Source of the DNA: Fimousia sp045616445 | Lineage (GTDB): Bacteria > Bacillota > Clostridia > Lachnospirales > Lachnospiraceae | DNA length: 21,945 bases | Assembly (NCBI GenBank): GCA_045616445.1 | Contig: JAZLGR010000023.1 | Coordinates: 1-21,945, forward strand | Reading direction: 5' to 3' | In this document: positions 7,282 through 15,742 of the stretch, piece by piece | Layout of the letters: each line of letters opens with the position of its first letter | Position numbering within the stretch: the first letter of the stretch is position 1 | The notes under the pieces: model-generated | Told to the model about the DNA's origin: nothing | The model's database searches: none | The model's input: only the letters and a program-made list of their open reading frames with translations | Position numbers and translations under genes: made by a program

Positions 7282-9130
7282 ACTGAGAGTTATATAAATC
7301 ATGATAAAAACCGTGCGCCTTCATCAGTTCATCATGATTGCCCTGTTCGATGATATCTCCGTCCTTTAATACGAGAATGACATCGGAGTTTTTAATCGTG
7401 GAGAGTCTGTGCGCGATGACAAAGCTGGTTCGTCCCTTCATCAGATTATCCATTGCTTCCTGAATCAGTGTTTCTGTTCTTGTATCTACGGAGCTGGTCG
7501 CTTCATCAAGGATCAGAATCTTGTTATCTGCTAAAATTGCTCTTGCGATGGTGAGCAGCTGTTTCTGACCCTGGGAAATGTTGGTCGCTTCTTCATTGAG
7601 CTCTGTCTGGTATCCATACTCTAAGGTCTGAATAAAATGATGTGCATGGGCTGCTTCTGCTGCCGCGATTACTTCTTCATCGGTGGCATCTAAGCGTCCA
7701 TAACGGATATTTTCCATAATAGTCCCCTTAAACAGCCAGGTATCCTGTAATACCATGCCAAATGCTTCCCTAAGCTCGGAGCGGTCAAAGCCCTGTACAT
7801 CCCATTCATTTAAGCGGATTGCTCCATTATCGATATCATAAAAACGCATCAGTAACTTGACAATGGTTGTCTTACCAGCACCAGTTGGGCCTACAATGGC
7901 AATCTTCTGACCTGGTTTTACCTTTGCATTAAAATCATTGATGATTCTCTTTTCTCTTGTGTAGCCGAAGTCAACATGCCAGAATTCTACGGAACCGTCT
8001 AAATCATCGATGGTAACATTTCTCTCCTGGCCGGTCTGCTCGTCCACGAGAACCTCGTGCATGAAGGACCACTGTTCTTCTTCGCCTTCATCAAGAAATT
8101 CAAATACACGCTCTGCCGCAGCCATGGTGGACTGAAGCATGTTTGATACCTGTGCAAGTTGGGAAACCGGCTGGGTGAACTGTCTTACGTATACGATGAA
8201 AGACTGGATATCTCCAACCTGAATGGTTCCGCGGATGCTTAAGTAACCACCCACGATTACCACTGCCACATAGCCTAAGTTGCCGACAAATGTCATCAGA
8301 GGGTGCATGAGTCCGGATAAGAACTGGGATTTCCATGCGGACTGGCATAAGATATCGTTCTTTTCTTCGAATTCTTTTAAGATAGTTTCTTCTTTATTAA
8401 AGAGTTTTACAATGTTATGTCCGCCGAATACTTCCTCGATCTGTCCATTCACATGGCCCAGATATTCCTGCTGCGCCTTGAAGTATTTCTGAGAATTCTT
8501 TACAACGAATGCCACCAGTACTGCGGAAATCGGGAGAGTAATCAATGCAATGATGGTCATGAGTGGGCTGATGGTCATCATCATAATGAATACACCGATG
8601 ATTGTTGCAGTAGACTGGATCAGCTGATGAAGGGTCTGATTAAGCCCTACACCAAGCATATCAACATCGTTGGTGATACGGGAAAGGACTTCCCCGTGGG
8701 TTGTCTTATCATAATAGTTCATTGGGAGACGGTTGATCTTCTCAACCAACTCTCTACGAAGATTGTAGGATACCTTCTGAGAGATACCCGCCATGATATA
8801 GCCCTGAATGTAGCTGAAAAGTGTGCTGACTGCATAGAGGGCAACTAAGATCAGGGCAATACGGCCGATACGGTTAAAATCAATGCCTGCGCCGCCAGTA
8901 ATCTTCCCAATTAAACCTTTGTAAATTTCAGTGGTTGCCATACCGAGGATTTTCGGTCCAACGATATTAAAGAGGGTACTTCCCACAGTAAAAACCATAA
9001 CAATAATGATTCCCACATGGTAATGGCCGAGATATTCAATTAACTTCTTCAGTGTTCCCTTAAAGTCTTTTGCTTTTTCCACAGGGGCACCCGGACCTCT
9101 GTGACGTCTTCTTCTAGGTTGTTCTGCCAT
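7265..9130 (-). CDS. ABC exporter half-transporter with catalytic NBD (heterodimer subunit 2)
   Basis: A 621-residue type IV ABC half-transporter of the LmrCD/BmrCD type. A basic N-terminus (AEQPRRRRHRG) precedes six predicted membrane helices (about 40-340) and an NBD. The NBD has Walker A GPTGAGKTT (414-422), signature ISQGQ (518-522, altered from LSGGQ), Walker B ILILDE with catalytic Glu543, and switch His574 in IAHRLST. It therefore keeps catalytic residues but has a weakened signature, complementary to the neighbouring subunit. ATG follows the upstream stop directly (TAAATG) with GGGGAGGTGG upstream. The expected role is export of drugs, lipids or peptides across the membrane; the substrate is unknown. 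The operon is headed by a MarR repressor, which favours a drug or stress efflux role. Confidence 0.92.
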   Translation of the reverse strand: MAEQPRRRRHRGPGAPVEKAKDFKGTLKKLIEYLGHYHVGIIIVMVFTVGSTLFNIVGPKILGMATTEIYKGLIGKITGGAGIDFNRIGRIALILVALYAVSTLFSYIQGYIMAGISQKVSYNLRRELVEKINRLPMNYYDKTTHGEVLSRITNDVDMLGVGLNQTLHQLIQSTATIIGVFIMMMTISPLMTIIALITLPISAVLVAFVVKNSQKYFKAQQEYLGHVNGQIEEVFGGHNIVKLFNKEETILKEFEEKNDILCQSAWKSQFLSGLMHPLMTFVGNLGYVAVVIVGGYLSIRGTIQVGDIQSFIVYVRQFTQPVSQLAQVSNMLQSTMAAAERVFEFLDEGEEEQWSFMHEVLVDEQTGQERNVTIDDLDGSVEFWHVDFGYTREKRIINDFNAKVKPGQKIAIVGPTGAGKTTIVKLLMRFYDIDNGAIRLNEWDVQGFDRSELREAFGMVLQDTWLFKGTIMENIRYGRLDATDEEVIAAAEAAHAHHFIQTLEYGYQTELNEEATNISQGQKQLLTIARAILADNKILILDEATSSVDTRTETLIQEAMDNLMKGRTSFVIAHRLSTIKNSDVILVLKDGDIIEQGNHDELMKAHGFYHDLYNSQFEETA

Positions 9131-11251
9131 TTATTCCACCTCCCCTTCTAATTCTTTCTGACTGAGCTGACTCTGTGCAATCTCCTGATATACCTGGTTG
9201 TTTGCCAGAAGCTCTTTGTGAGTACCTTTACCCACAATACGACCTTCATCTAATACGATAATCTGGTCTGCGTGGAGAATGGTACTGATTCGCTGTGCAA
9301 CGATGAGAACGGTTGCGCCTGCTACTTCCCTGCTTAAGGCCTTACGAAGGGCTGCATCGGTCTTAAAGTCAAGGGCTGAGAAGCTGTCATCAAAGATATA
9401 GATACCTGCTTCCTTTGCAAGGGCTCTGGCAATAGCCAGTCTCTGTTTCTGGCCACCGGATACGTTATTACCGCCCTGTGCAATCTCTGTTTCATATTTA
9501 TCTGGTTTTGTTTCAATGAATTCCAGTGCCTGAGCAATTCTTGCTGCTTTTTCAATCTGTTCCGGTGTGGCATCCTCTGCCCCGAAACGTAAGTTGGAAT
9601 CAATGGTTCCGGAGAACAATACCCCTTTCTGAGGTACAAACCCAATCTGTCTTCTTAAATCATTCAGTCGTAACTTTCTGATATCCGTGCCGTCGATCTT
9701 AATCGCACCGCCAGTTACATCAAACAGTCGTGGAATGAGCTGAACCAGTGTGGATTTACCACTACCGGTACTTCCAATGAATGCCGTTGTCTTACCTGCG
9801 TGGGCAGTAAAGGTAATATCATGAAGTACATCCTCTTCTGCGCCCGGATAAGCAAAGTTTACATGTTCAAAGCTGATTTCACCGCTGTGTCCCATCTCTT
9901 CCGGATTTTCGCAGTCTGTAATCAGTGTTTCAGAGTTTAATACTTCATCGATACGTTCTGCTGCTACAGAAGCTCGTGGAAGCATAATGGAAATCATGGT
10001 GATCATCAGGAAGGACATGATAATCTGCATCGTATAAGTAATGAATGCCATCATATCACCAACCATGATATTACCACTGTCAATTCCGTGGGCCCCAACC
10101 CAGATGATCAGAATAGAAACACCATTCATAATGAACATCATACAAGGCATCATGAATGCCATCATACGGGAAGTAAATAACTGTGTCTGCATCAAATCTG
10201 TATTGGCAACGTCAAAACGCTGTTCTTCATATTTCTCTCTGGAGAATGCTCGGATGACCGGAATACCGGTTAAGATTTCTCTGGCAACTAAGTTGACGCG
10301 GTCAACCAGAGACTGCATGATCTTAAATTTCGGCATAACCGCAGTCATCAGAATGATCACAAGGCCAAACAATAATACTACGGCCAGTACTATGATCCAT
10401 GACATGGAACCATCGGTCTGTGCCACACGAATGATACCACCAATTCCCATGATTGGCGCATACAGTACCATTCGAAACATCATGATCATAAACATCTGAA
10501 TCTGCTGTACGTCATTGGTACAACGGGTGATCAAAGATGCGGTGGAGAACCGATTCATCTCTTCGTTGGAGAAGGATACAACCTTCTTAAAGATGGATTC
10601 TCGAAGCTCCTTGCTGGTCATGGCTGCCATTCTCGCTGCCACGAGGGTAACCAAAATGGCAAAAATCATACATCCAAGGGATAACCCCATCATCTTCATG
10701 GCATATCGTTTTAAGTAAGACATCTGATGGGCATCGAGATCCACACCAAGTGCTTCATATTCCTGTCTTACAAAGGAAATGGCAATGGCTTCTCCATAAC
10801 TGTCCTTAAATTCTGCCAGATCCTTGTCATCCATCTTGGCAAGCATAGCCATATTCTCGTTCTCGATTTCCTTGCCTGCAGCAAGCATCTGCTGTGCCTG
10901 GAATTTCATCATGGCGAGCTCTGCATCCAGGAAGGCATCACTTAAGATATCCATGGTTTCCTTGTCTATATCTTTGTAGTCCACGCGGTAAATGTCGCCG
11001 TCCTTTTCATAGATATCGGCCATCAGTTTCTGCATATCTTCAGGCATCATAGATACCAGTCCCATGTAGGATGCTTCCCTGATCTGTTCGGGAACCGCAT
11101 ATTCAATTCCCTTGTAGGTCAGTCCCACATTGACGATATTTGACGTATACGTTGGTAAAGTCAGCTCACACATGGCCTGCCCGATAAGCAGAGCGATGAT
11201 CACCAGCATGATATACCAGCGTTTTTTTGCAAATTTCATTATTCTAAACAT
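9131..11251 (-). CDS. ABC exporter half-transporter with degenerate NBD and large extracytoplasmic insert (heterodimer subunit 1)
   Basis: A 706-residue ABC half-transporter, about 120 residues longer than usual. The extra length is a hydrophilic, methionine-rich insert (about residues 45-185) between the first and second membrane helices, predicted to be outside the membrane. The NBD has Walker A GSTGSGKST (493-501) and signature VSGGQ (597-601). The Walker B is IYIFDD, with Asp622 in place of catalytic Glu, and the H-loop is VAQRIST, with Gln653 in place of His. Its own ATP site is thus degenerate, while its signature completes the active site of the partner. Its start overlaps the marR stop by 8 bp (ATGTTTAG), indicating translational coupling. 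A second ATG 12 bp downstream is possible. BmrD of B. subtilis also has an extracellular domain; no homology beyond the overall family is claimed. Confidence 0.92.
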   Translation of the reverse strand: MFRIMKFAKKRWYIMLVIIALLIGQAMCELTLPTYTSNIVNVGLTYKGIEYAVPEQIREASYMGLVSMMPEDMQKLMADIYEKDGDIYRVDYKDIDKETMDILSDAFLDAELAMMKFQAQQMLAAGKEIENENMAMLAKMDDKDLAEFKDSYGEAIAISFVRQEYEALGVDLDAHQMSYLKRYAMKMMGLSLGCMIFAILVTLVAARMAAMTSKELRESIFKKVVSFSNEEMNRFSTASLITRCTNDVQQIQMFMIMMFRMVLYAPIMGIGGIIRVAQTDGSMSWIIVLAVVLLFGLVIILMTAVMPKFKIMQSLVDRVNLVAREILTGIPVIRAFSREKYEEQRFDVANTDLMQTQLFTSRMMAFMMPCMMFIMNGVSILIIWVGAHGIDSGNIMVGDMMAFITYTMQIIMSFLMITMISIMLPRASVAAERIDEVLNSETLITDCENPEEMGHSGEISFEHVNFAYPGAEEDVLHDITFTAHAGKTTAFIGSTGSGKSTLVQLIPRLFDVTGGAIKIDGTDIRKLRLNDLRRQIGFVPQKGVLFSGTIDSNLRFGAEDATPEQIEKAARIAQALEFIETKPDKYETEIAQGGNNVSGGQKQRLAIARALAKEAGIYIFDDSFSALDFKTDAALRKALSREVAGATVLIVAQRISTILHADQIIVLDEGRIVGKGTHKELLANNQVYQEIAQSQLSQKELEGEVE

Positions 11252-11720
11252 TTCGTTTGTCTATCTCCTCTTCCATAATATTTGCAAGCTCCCCAATCAA
11301 GTCGTGAAGCTGTCTTGCTTTTTCTTCTCCCAGTCGTTCCATACTGCTTCGCATGATCTCATGGCGGTTTCGGTGGTGGGCTTCCATGATTGCTTCTCCC
11401 TTCTCGGTAAGGCACAATCTGGTAATCCTACGGTCCTCCTCACCCGGAATCTGCCTGATCAATCCTTTCATGGTCAGATTGCGGACGGTTTTTGATACGG
11501 CAGGCATGGTTGCGCCCATCTGTCTGGCAACCTCTGATGTGGATGGATACTGGATTAATCCATCTTCCGACATCTTCAACGCAATCTTGATGGCCATCAT
11601 GGCACCAAAGTCCGCCGAAGAACACACCATATCCTGACAGGAGCGATTATTCATCAGCCGAATCTTATGCATGACAACCATAAATCTCTGCAGATCATGA
11701 TTCTTCTTATTCTCTTCCAT
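11244..11720 (-). CDS. MarR-family transcriptional regulator
   Basis: A 158-residue winged-helix regulator. The recognition region is PSTSEVARQMGATMPAVSKTVRNL (about 59-82; longest quoted part split: PSTSEVARQMG, ATMPAVSKTVRNL), followed by the wing GEEDRRITRLCLTEKG with the family's Asp-Arg-Arg. Long helices flank it and form the dimer interface. Such proteins usually repress the adjacent efflux genes and release DNA on binding small aromatic or toxic ligands. The gene is first in the operon, overlaps the first ABC gene by 8 bp and has three GTTAAC sites in its promoter region, so autoregulation is likely. GGAAAGGAA precedes the ATG. The ligand is unknown. Confidence 0.9.
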   Translation of the reverse strand: MEENKKNHDLQRFMVVMHKIRLMNNRSCQDMVCSSADFGAMMAIKIALKMSEDGLIQYPSTSEVARQMGATMPAVSKTVRNLTMKGLIRQIPGEEDRRITRLCLTEKGEAIMEAHHRNRHEIMRSSMERLGEEKARQLHDLIGELANIMEEEIDKRNV

Positions 11721-11775
11721 TCGAAATTCCTTTCCTTTCTATATTCATTCATTTATATTATTTTTATTTAACCAA

Positions 11776-11818
11776 GTTAACTATTTGTTCCGTTAACTAT
11801 TATACCCCATTAGTTAAC
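11776..11818. promoter_or_regulatory. triple GTTAAC operator, probable MarR binding sites
   Basis: Three copies of the palindrome core GTTAAC at 11776-11781, 11792-11797 and 11813-11818, each in context AGTTAACT or close to it. One lies between the -35 and -10, one just downstream of the -10, and one further downstream. Copies are 16 and 21 bp apart. Bound repressor would block the promoter. Confidence 0.65.
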
Positions 11819-11826
11819 TTTGTCAA
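11799..11826 (-). promoter_or_regulatory. sigma-A promoter of the marR-ABC-ABC operon
   Basis: On the minus strand a perfect -35 TTGACA (11821-11826), a 16-bp spacer and a perfect -10 TATAAT (11799-11804). GTTAAC copies lie in the spacer and directly downstream. Such a strong promoter fits one that is held off by a repressor. Confidence 0.8.
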
Positions 11827-11874
11827 GTATTCTCATTTTAAGCAACTTTATGTTTACAGTTCCACTAGTACCCT

Positions 11875-12183
11875 ATTTTATGTTGTGGCTTTCGTTTATA
11901 TAGTGTCTTTTTTGTTGATGAAATTCGAAAAAACAGTTTAGTACTTCTAAATGAATGTTTTGTCTGTTCTATCATGTATTTCAAGCAGTGAACAGTGAAA
12001 AAAAACGTACAGGAGTGACGAACACGTAGTGTACGACAATCCTGTACGTTCTTTTTAGCTGTACAATGCTTTGAAATACATGATGAATAGAGTAAGACAA
12101 AACATTCATTTATAGAAGTACTTACTGTTTTTGAGTTGAAGAAACAAGAAAGACACTATAAACAAAAGCCACAAATATAAAAT
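11875..12183. repeat. 309-bp near-complete palindrome, MITE-like or giant RNA hairpin
   Basis: The whole 11875-12183 stretch is one imperfect inverted repeat with two arms of about 154 bp meeting near 12027. Matched blocks, left arm versus reverse complement of right arm, include ATTTTAT at the tips, GTGGCTTT, TAGTGTCTTT, AAAACAGT, AGTACTTCTA, AATGAATGTTTTGTCT, ATCATGTATTTCAA and AACGTACAGGA. Mismatches and small indels separate them. No ORF of note lies inside and no clear target-site duplication was found. It begins 5 bp past the truA stop and ends about 50 bp from the marR -35. It may be a palindromic miniature element, and in the truA transcript it would fold into one long hairpin that could act as terminator or protect the 3' end. 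Confidence 0.85.
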
Positions 12184-12188
12184 CCAAT

Positions 12189-12932
12189 TTAATCATAGTA
12201 TACACGGTCCAAGATCAGTCCACAGGCCGGAGCGGTTCTTCCCGCCTCTGCACGAACCCTGTTCTCTAATATACCTGGCAGTTCTTCTGCCTGCATCTCG
12301 CCGGTGCCGATTTCAAGCAGTGTTCCAACCAGAATACGTACCATATGAAACAGGAATCCATCCCCCTCAAAGGTAAATCGGATTTCCTCCCCAATTCGCT
12401 CGATCTTAATCTCACGTATGGTACGGACAGTAGATTTTTTCTTCACCTTTTTGCCACAAAATGACTGAAAATCGTGGGTACCTTCTAAGATTCGTGCCCC
12501 TTCGTTCATGGCATCAAAGTCTAATTCTCCCACAAAGGGATATAAAAATTTACGCTCAAACACATTGTGATTCTCACTGTTCCATACGCGGTAGATGTAA
12601 CGCTTTCCAGTTACATTTAACCGGCTGTGAAAACGGGGAGACACTTCACGCACTTCCCTGATTCCAATATCTAAAGGCAGATATTCATTGAGATAGGCAT
12701 GGATATCCTCCACGGACATCTGGCAGTCAGTCTTAAAATTGGCAACCTGCCCATTGGCATGAACCCCGGCATCGGTTCTCCCGGAGCCATTGATCTCGAT
12801 ATCCTCCCCAGTCATACGGGAAAGCACGTCCTCAATCTTACCCTGAATCGTATTGCCCGTTGCTTTCTGGCGCTGCCAGCCCTGATATCTGGTCCCGTCA
12901 TAAATAATCTTTAATCTGATATTTCTAGCCAT
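12189..12932 (-). CDS. truA: tRNA pseudouridine(38-40) synthase TruA
   Basis: A 247-residue, full-length TruA that converts U38-U40 of the tRNA anticodon stem to pseudouridine. The catalytic motif GSGRTDAGVHANGQVA carries the essential Asp54. Other family features are YDGTRYQGWQRQ near the N-terminus and FEGDGFLFHMVRILVGTLLEIG in the C-terminal half (quoted here as FEGDGFLFHMVRI and LVGTLLEIG). It begins 2 bp after the maf stop with little ribosome binding site of its own (GGATGTAG), so it likely depends on translational coupling. A 309-bp palindrome begins 5 bp past its stop. Confidence 0.95.
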   Translation of the reverse strand: MARNIRLKIIYDGTRYQGWQRQKATGNTIQGKIEDVLSRMTGEDIEINGSGRTDAGVHANGQVANFKTDCQMSVEDIHAYLNEYLPLDIGIREVREVSPRFHSRLNVTGKRYIYRVWNSENHNVFERKFLYPFVGELDFDAMNEGARILEGTHDFQSFCGKKVKKKSTVRTIREIKIERIGEEIRFTFEGDGFLFHMVRILVGTLLEIGTGEMQAEELPGILENRVRAEAGRTAPACGLILDRVYYD

Positions 12933-12934
12933 AT

Positions 12935-13489
12935 CTACATCCTGTGCATCACTGCTGCCACTGGAAGTCCCACCACATTATAGTAATCGCCGTGGATTCC
13001 GCGGATGAATGCCGCTGCCTTTCCCTGGATGCCGTAGGCTCCTGCCTTATCCATCGGTTCTCCAGTTCTTATGTAGGCCCAGATTTCTTCCTCTGTCATC
13101 TCATAGAATTCCACCTGGGTTTCTTCATAGAAGGTGTCCACACCTTCATCACTCACCAGGGTCACACCGGTAAATACAGAGTGCTTCCTGCCGGACAACA
13201 TGGAAAGCATAGCATATGCACCCTCCTCATCCTCCGGTTTTCCAAGCACCTTTTTGTCAAATGCTACCACCGTATCAGACCCAAGCACCAGATATTCCTC
13301 TGGTGCCTCGAGTTTGCTATATACATCCTGCGCCTTCTGTGCAGATAATTCCATCACAATTTCTGCAGGATCTGTCTTTGTAATGACTTCTTCCACATCA
13401 CTTTTGATTACCGTAAACTCAAGTCCCACCTGGGTGAGGATTTCCTTTCTTCTCGGTGATCCGGATGCCAAAATCAGTTTTTTATTCAT
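12935..13489 (-). CDS. maf: Maf-family nucleoside triphosphate pyrophosphatase
   Basis: A 184-residue Maf/YhdE-type protein that hydrolyses nucleoside triphosphates to monophosphates (dTTP/UTP or modified pyrimidines in characterised members). It is linked to cell-division control in Bacillus. Family motifs: LILASGSPRRKEIL at the N-terminus (5-18), GSDTVV with Asp72, GKPEDEEGAYAML, SGRKHSVFTGV, and near the C-terminus DKAGAYGIQGKAA and GDYYNVVGLPV. AGGAGTTTC precedes the ATG. It lies 25 bp past the upstream membrane-anchored protein gene and 2 bp before truA, in the same run of genes. Confidence 0.94.
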   Translation of the reverse strand: MNKKLILASGSPRRKEILTQVGLEFTVIKSDVEEVITKTDPAEIVMELSAQKAQDVYSKLEAPEEYLVLGSDTVVAFDKKVLGKPEDEEGAYAMLSMLSGRKHSVFTGVTLVSDEGVDTFYEETQVEFYEMTEEEIWAYIRTGEPMDKAGAYGIQGKAAAFIRGIHGDYYNVVGLPVAAVMHRM

Positions 13490-13514
13490 ATGAAACTCCT
13501 ATTATGGGGCGAGT

Positions 13515-14642
13515 TTACTGAATATCATAGATGGAAATCATAAAGGTATCGAATTCTACCGCTTCGCTGCCACGATAATCTGTGTTTGTCTCGCCTTCTT
13601 CGGTATAAACTTTGTAATTTTCTTTTTTACCCTTATCATTTAACACATCTTTGACGGAATCGTCAATACCTGCTTTATGAAAAAGTGATTGAAGTGCCTT
13701 CTGGTAGTCTTTTACCATATTCTGATCAATCTTCTTATAATCACAGTAAGTCAGATCGATTCTTGTAATTCTGCCATCTGCAATGGAGAGTTTCGCCAGT
13801 GGTGCATAATCGCTATAGCCACATTTGCAGGCAAAGCCCTTGTCTGCTCCCGCAGTAAAGTAATCTACCACCTGCCAGCCAGACTTTTGCAATGCCAGGT
13901 ACTGTTCTGTCAGCCCTTCGTAGGCATACATCTGAGCTTCTGACATAGAGATTACCAAATCATCCTGTCGCAGTGTCAGGACAAATCCATCAAAATTCTT
14001 GCTTCTCGCATCACCGTAAAAGTCATTGACCACAAGATTAACCTTCTGTCCCTCGGTTGTTTCTACTTCATAGCCACGATCCTCCACAGATTTTAACCAT
14101 TCACCGATGCCTGGGAATATCTTTTCTGCTTCCCTGCACCACTCAGTCTCATAGTTTTTATATGGGCTGACTGCAGCGATTTCTCCATGCTCCTTACAGT
14201 ACCAGTAGATCATATGATCGTCTAATACATAGTTAAACTTGCCGAATTCCTCTTCATTGATGCCCATATCAGAATCAACAGTAATGCCATCAGCACAGGA
14301 ATCATTATACGCCTTTGTAGACCATTCCACATACCCGATTTCTGTATCAAACATGTCAGCTTCTCTTTCCTGCCTATCATCCTGCATTAATGTCTCATAA
14401 TTGGTATCCAGCTGCTTTTTGGTCATAATCGTATTGCCATAAGTATCTAAAAATTCAACAATATCGTAGGCTTTGTCACGGCTGTCCTCGTTGATCGTCA
14501 CTTTGACCGGATCGACAGTAACATTTGCCCCCTTCACTTTCTTATGATTCATCAGGTCAGGCATCACTGGAGGATAGACCACACCAGCCACAAGAACGAT
14601 AATGATCACCGTCGCCAAAAGTTTGATTACTCTGTTAAGCAT
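13515..14642 (-). CDS. unrecognised membrane-anchored extracytoplasmic protein of a YtrA-type ABC operon
   Basis: A 375-residue protein that I do not recognise. A short basic start is followed by one hydrophobic segment (about residues 8-30, LLATVIIIVLVAGVVYPPVM). The rest is soluble and acidic and should lie outside the membrane. There is no lipobox cysteine. The soluble part has several cysteines (for example in YWYCKEHGE, EWCREAEK, FACKCGYSDY and LTYCDYKK), which may form disulfides or bind metal. Its start overlaps the permease stop by one base (TAATG), so it is tightly coupled to the ABC transporter. This suggests an accessory or sensor subunit, like the extra extracytoplasmic proteins of ytr operons; that role is inference only. 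Confidence 0.8.
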   Translation of the reverse strand: MLNRVIKLLATVIIIVLVAGVVYPPVMPDLMNHKKVKGANVTVDPVKVTINEDSRDKAYDIVEFLDTYGNTIMTKKQLDTNYETLMQDDRQEREADMFDTEIGYVEWSTKAYNDSCADGITVDSDMGINEEEFGKFNYVLDDHMIYWYCKEHGEIAAVSPYKNYETEWCREAEKIFPGIGEWLKSVEDRGYEVETTEGQKVNLVVNDFYGDARSKNFDGFVLTLRQDDLVISMSEAQMYAYEGLTEQYLALQKSGWQVVDYFTAGADKGFACKCGYSDYAPLAKLSIADGRITRIDLTYCDYKKIDQNMVKDYQKALQSLFHKAGIDDSVKDVLNDKGKKENYKVYTEEGETNTDYRGSEAVEFDTFMISIYDIQ

Positions 14643-15742
14643 TAATAACCCCTCCTTTTTAATAAGAAATGAATCAGTAACGCTGGAATCGCTCCGACAA
14701 TCACATTCAAGTTCAGCAGTGTAATCGGTAATTCCATAACATCAACACTTAAGAATACCACTGGGAACATCATGCAGAAGCCAAATCCGTATAAAACGAA
14801 GGCTCTCATCAGCTTTGACACGAATAATCCTTCCACTTCCGGATGATTCATTCTTCTATAGTAATATCTGCTCAGTGCGAAGAACAGGACAAATGTTCCC
14901 ACCATAATTGCAATCTCTGGCAGATAAATCTTGTATGCACCAATATCATTTCTAAAAGAAGCAAAAATTCCAAACAGATCAAAGAAGGATGCCAAAACTT
15001 CTCCCTCGCCTGGCATGCCCATAAAAATGTGCTCAAAGCTTCGATAGAAAAGAAATGCGATTTTCTTGATTCCTTCCATATGATAGCTGCCAGCCACCAT
15101 GAATAAACAGCTGCCCAGATATCCGCTTGCGCTTACCATACCATAGCCAATGAGTCCGGCTAAGACACAATTTCGGCAAATTACCTGCGCAAAGAAGAAA
15201 ATCATATACACTGCAGTCAGCCAGCCCCACATCATCAGAAGGGCTTTGCCATACACCAGTGGATTCTCATTGGCAATATACATTCTGCAATTAGCATAGC
15301 GCATGTAATTAGTAACCAGCCATCCACGGTTTACGATCATCATCCCAATGCTTCCAGCCGCAAATACAAGTATTGGCAGTGTATAAGCCACCATACCCTG
15401 CTTAAATTTATACCAGAAGATATCCTTCTGTTTTAATGGCATGCTTGCAATCCATTCTTTTGTATTGTTCTTATTCAGATTGTGAAAAAGAAGAATGGAA
15501 ACCACCAGCACAAAGAAGATCATGGCTGGATAGAATACGCTGCACTCGGAAATAAATCTTGCATAGACCGAATATTCCGGATTCAATTGAAACTGTTCTA
15601 CAAAGTAGAAGTTTCTCCACGCATCATGGATGTCGCTCTGGAAGCTTGCCAGGTTGGCACATGCAAGCAGACAGCCTAAAAAGGTCCAGATGCCTATACT
15701 CTGATTCTCACGAATCCAGAATTTCTTCTGCTGTTTCATCAT
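14642..15742 (-). CDS. ABC transporter membrane permease (ABC-2/YtrC-like)
   Basis: A 366-residue integral membrane protein with about eight hydrophobic segments. Examples are IWTFLGCLLACANLASF near the N-terminus, MIFFVLVVSILLFHNL, TLPILVFAAGSIGMMIV, and IAIMVGTFVLFFALS and later segments near the C-terminus. NNTKEWIASMPLKQKDIFWYK (split: NNTKEWIASMP, LKQKDIFWYK) is a cytoplasmic-loop pattern typical of bacterial ABC-2 permeases next to GntR-ATPase pairs. It carries no ATPase motifs. Its start overlaps the ATPase stop by 4 bp (ATGA); GGAGGGATGA is the ribosome binding site, and a second ATG directly follows. Together with the ATPase it should form a transporter; the substrate is unknown, but family context points to lipid, cell-wall or antibiotic response. 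Confidence 0.82.
   Translation of the reverse strand: MMKQQKKFWIRENQSIGIWTFLGCLLACANLASFQSDIHDAWRNFYFVEQFQLNPEYSVYARFISECSVFYPAMIFFVLVVSILLFHNLNKNNTKEWIASMPLKQKDIFWYKFKQGMVAYTLPILVFAAGSIGMMIVNRGWLVTNYMRYANCRMYIANENPLVYGKALLMMWGWLTAVYMIFFFAQVICRNCVLAGLIGYGMVSASGYLGSCLFMVAGSYHMEGIKKIAFLFYRSFEHIFMGMPGEGEVLASFFDLFGIFASFRNDIGAYKIYLPEIAIMVGTFVLFFALSRYYYRRMNHPEVEGLFVSKLMRAFVLYGFGFCMMFPVVFLSVDVMELPITLLNLNVIVGAIPALLIHFLLKRRGY

Noticed and set aside
8100..8848. Long opposite-strand and shifted frames inside the ABC exporter genes
   Set aside because: Shadows of strongly supported genes; no ribosome binding sites or recognisable domains.
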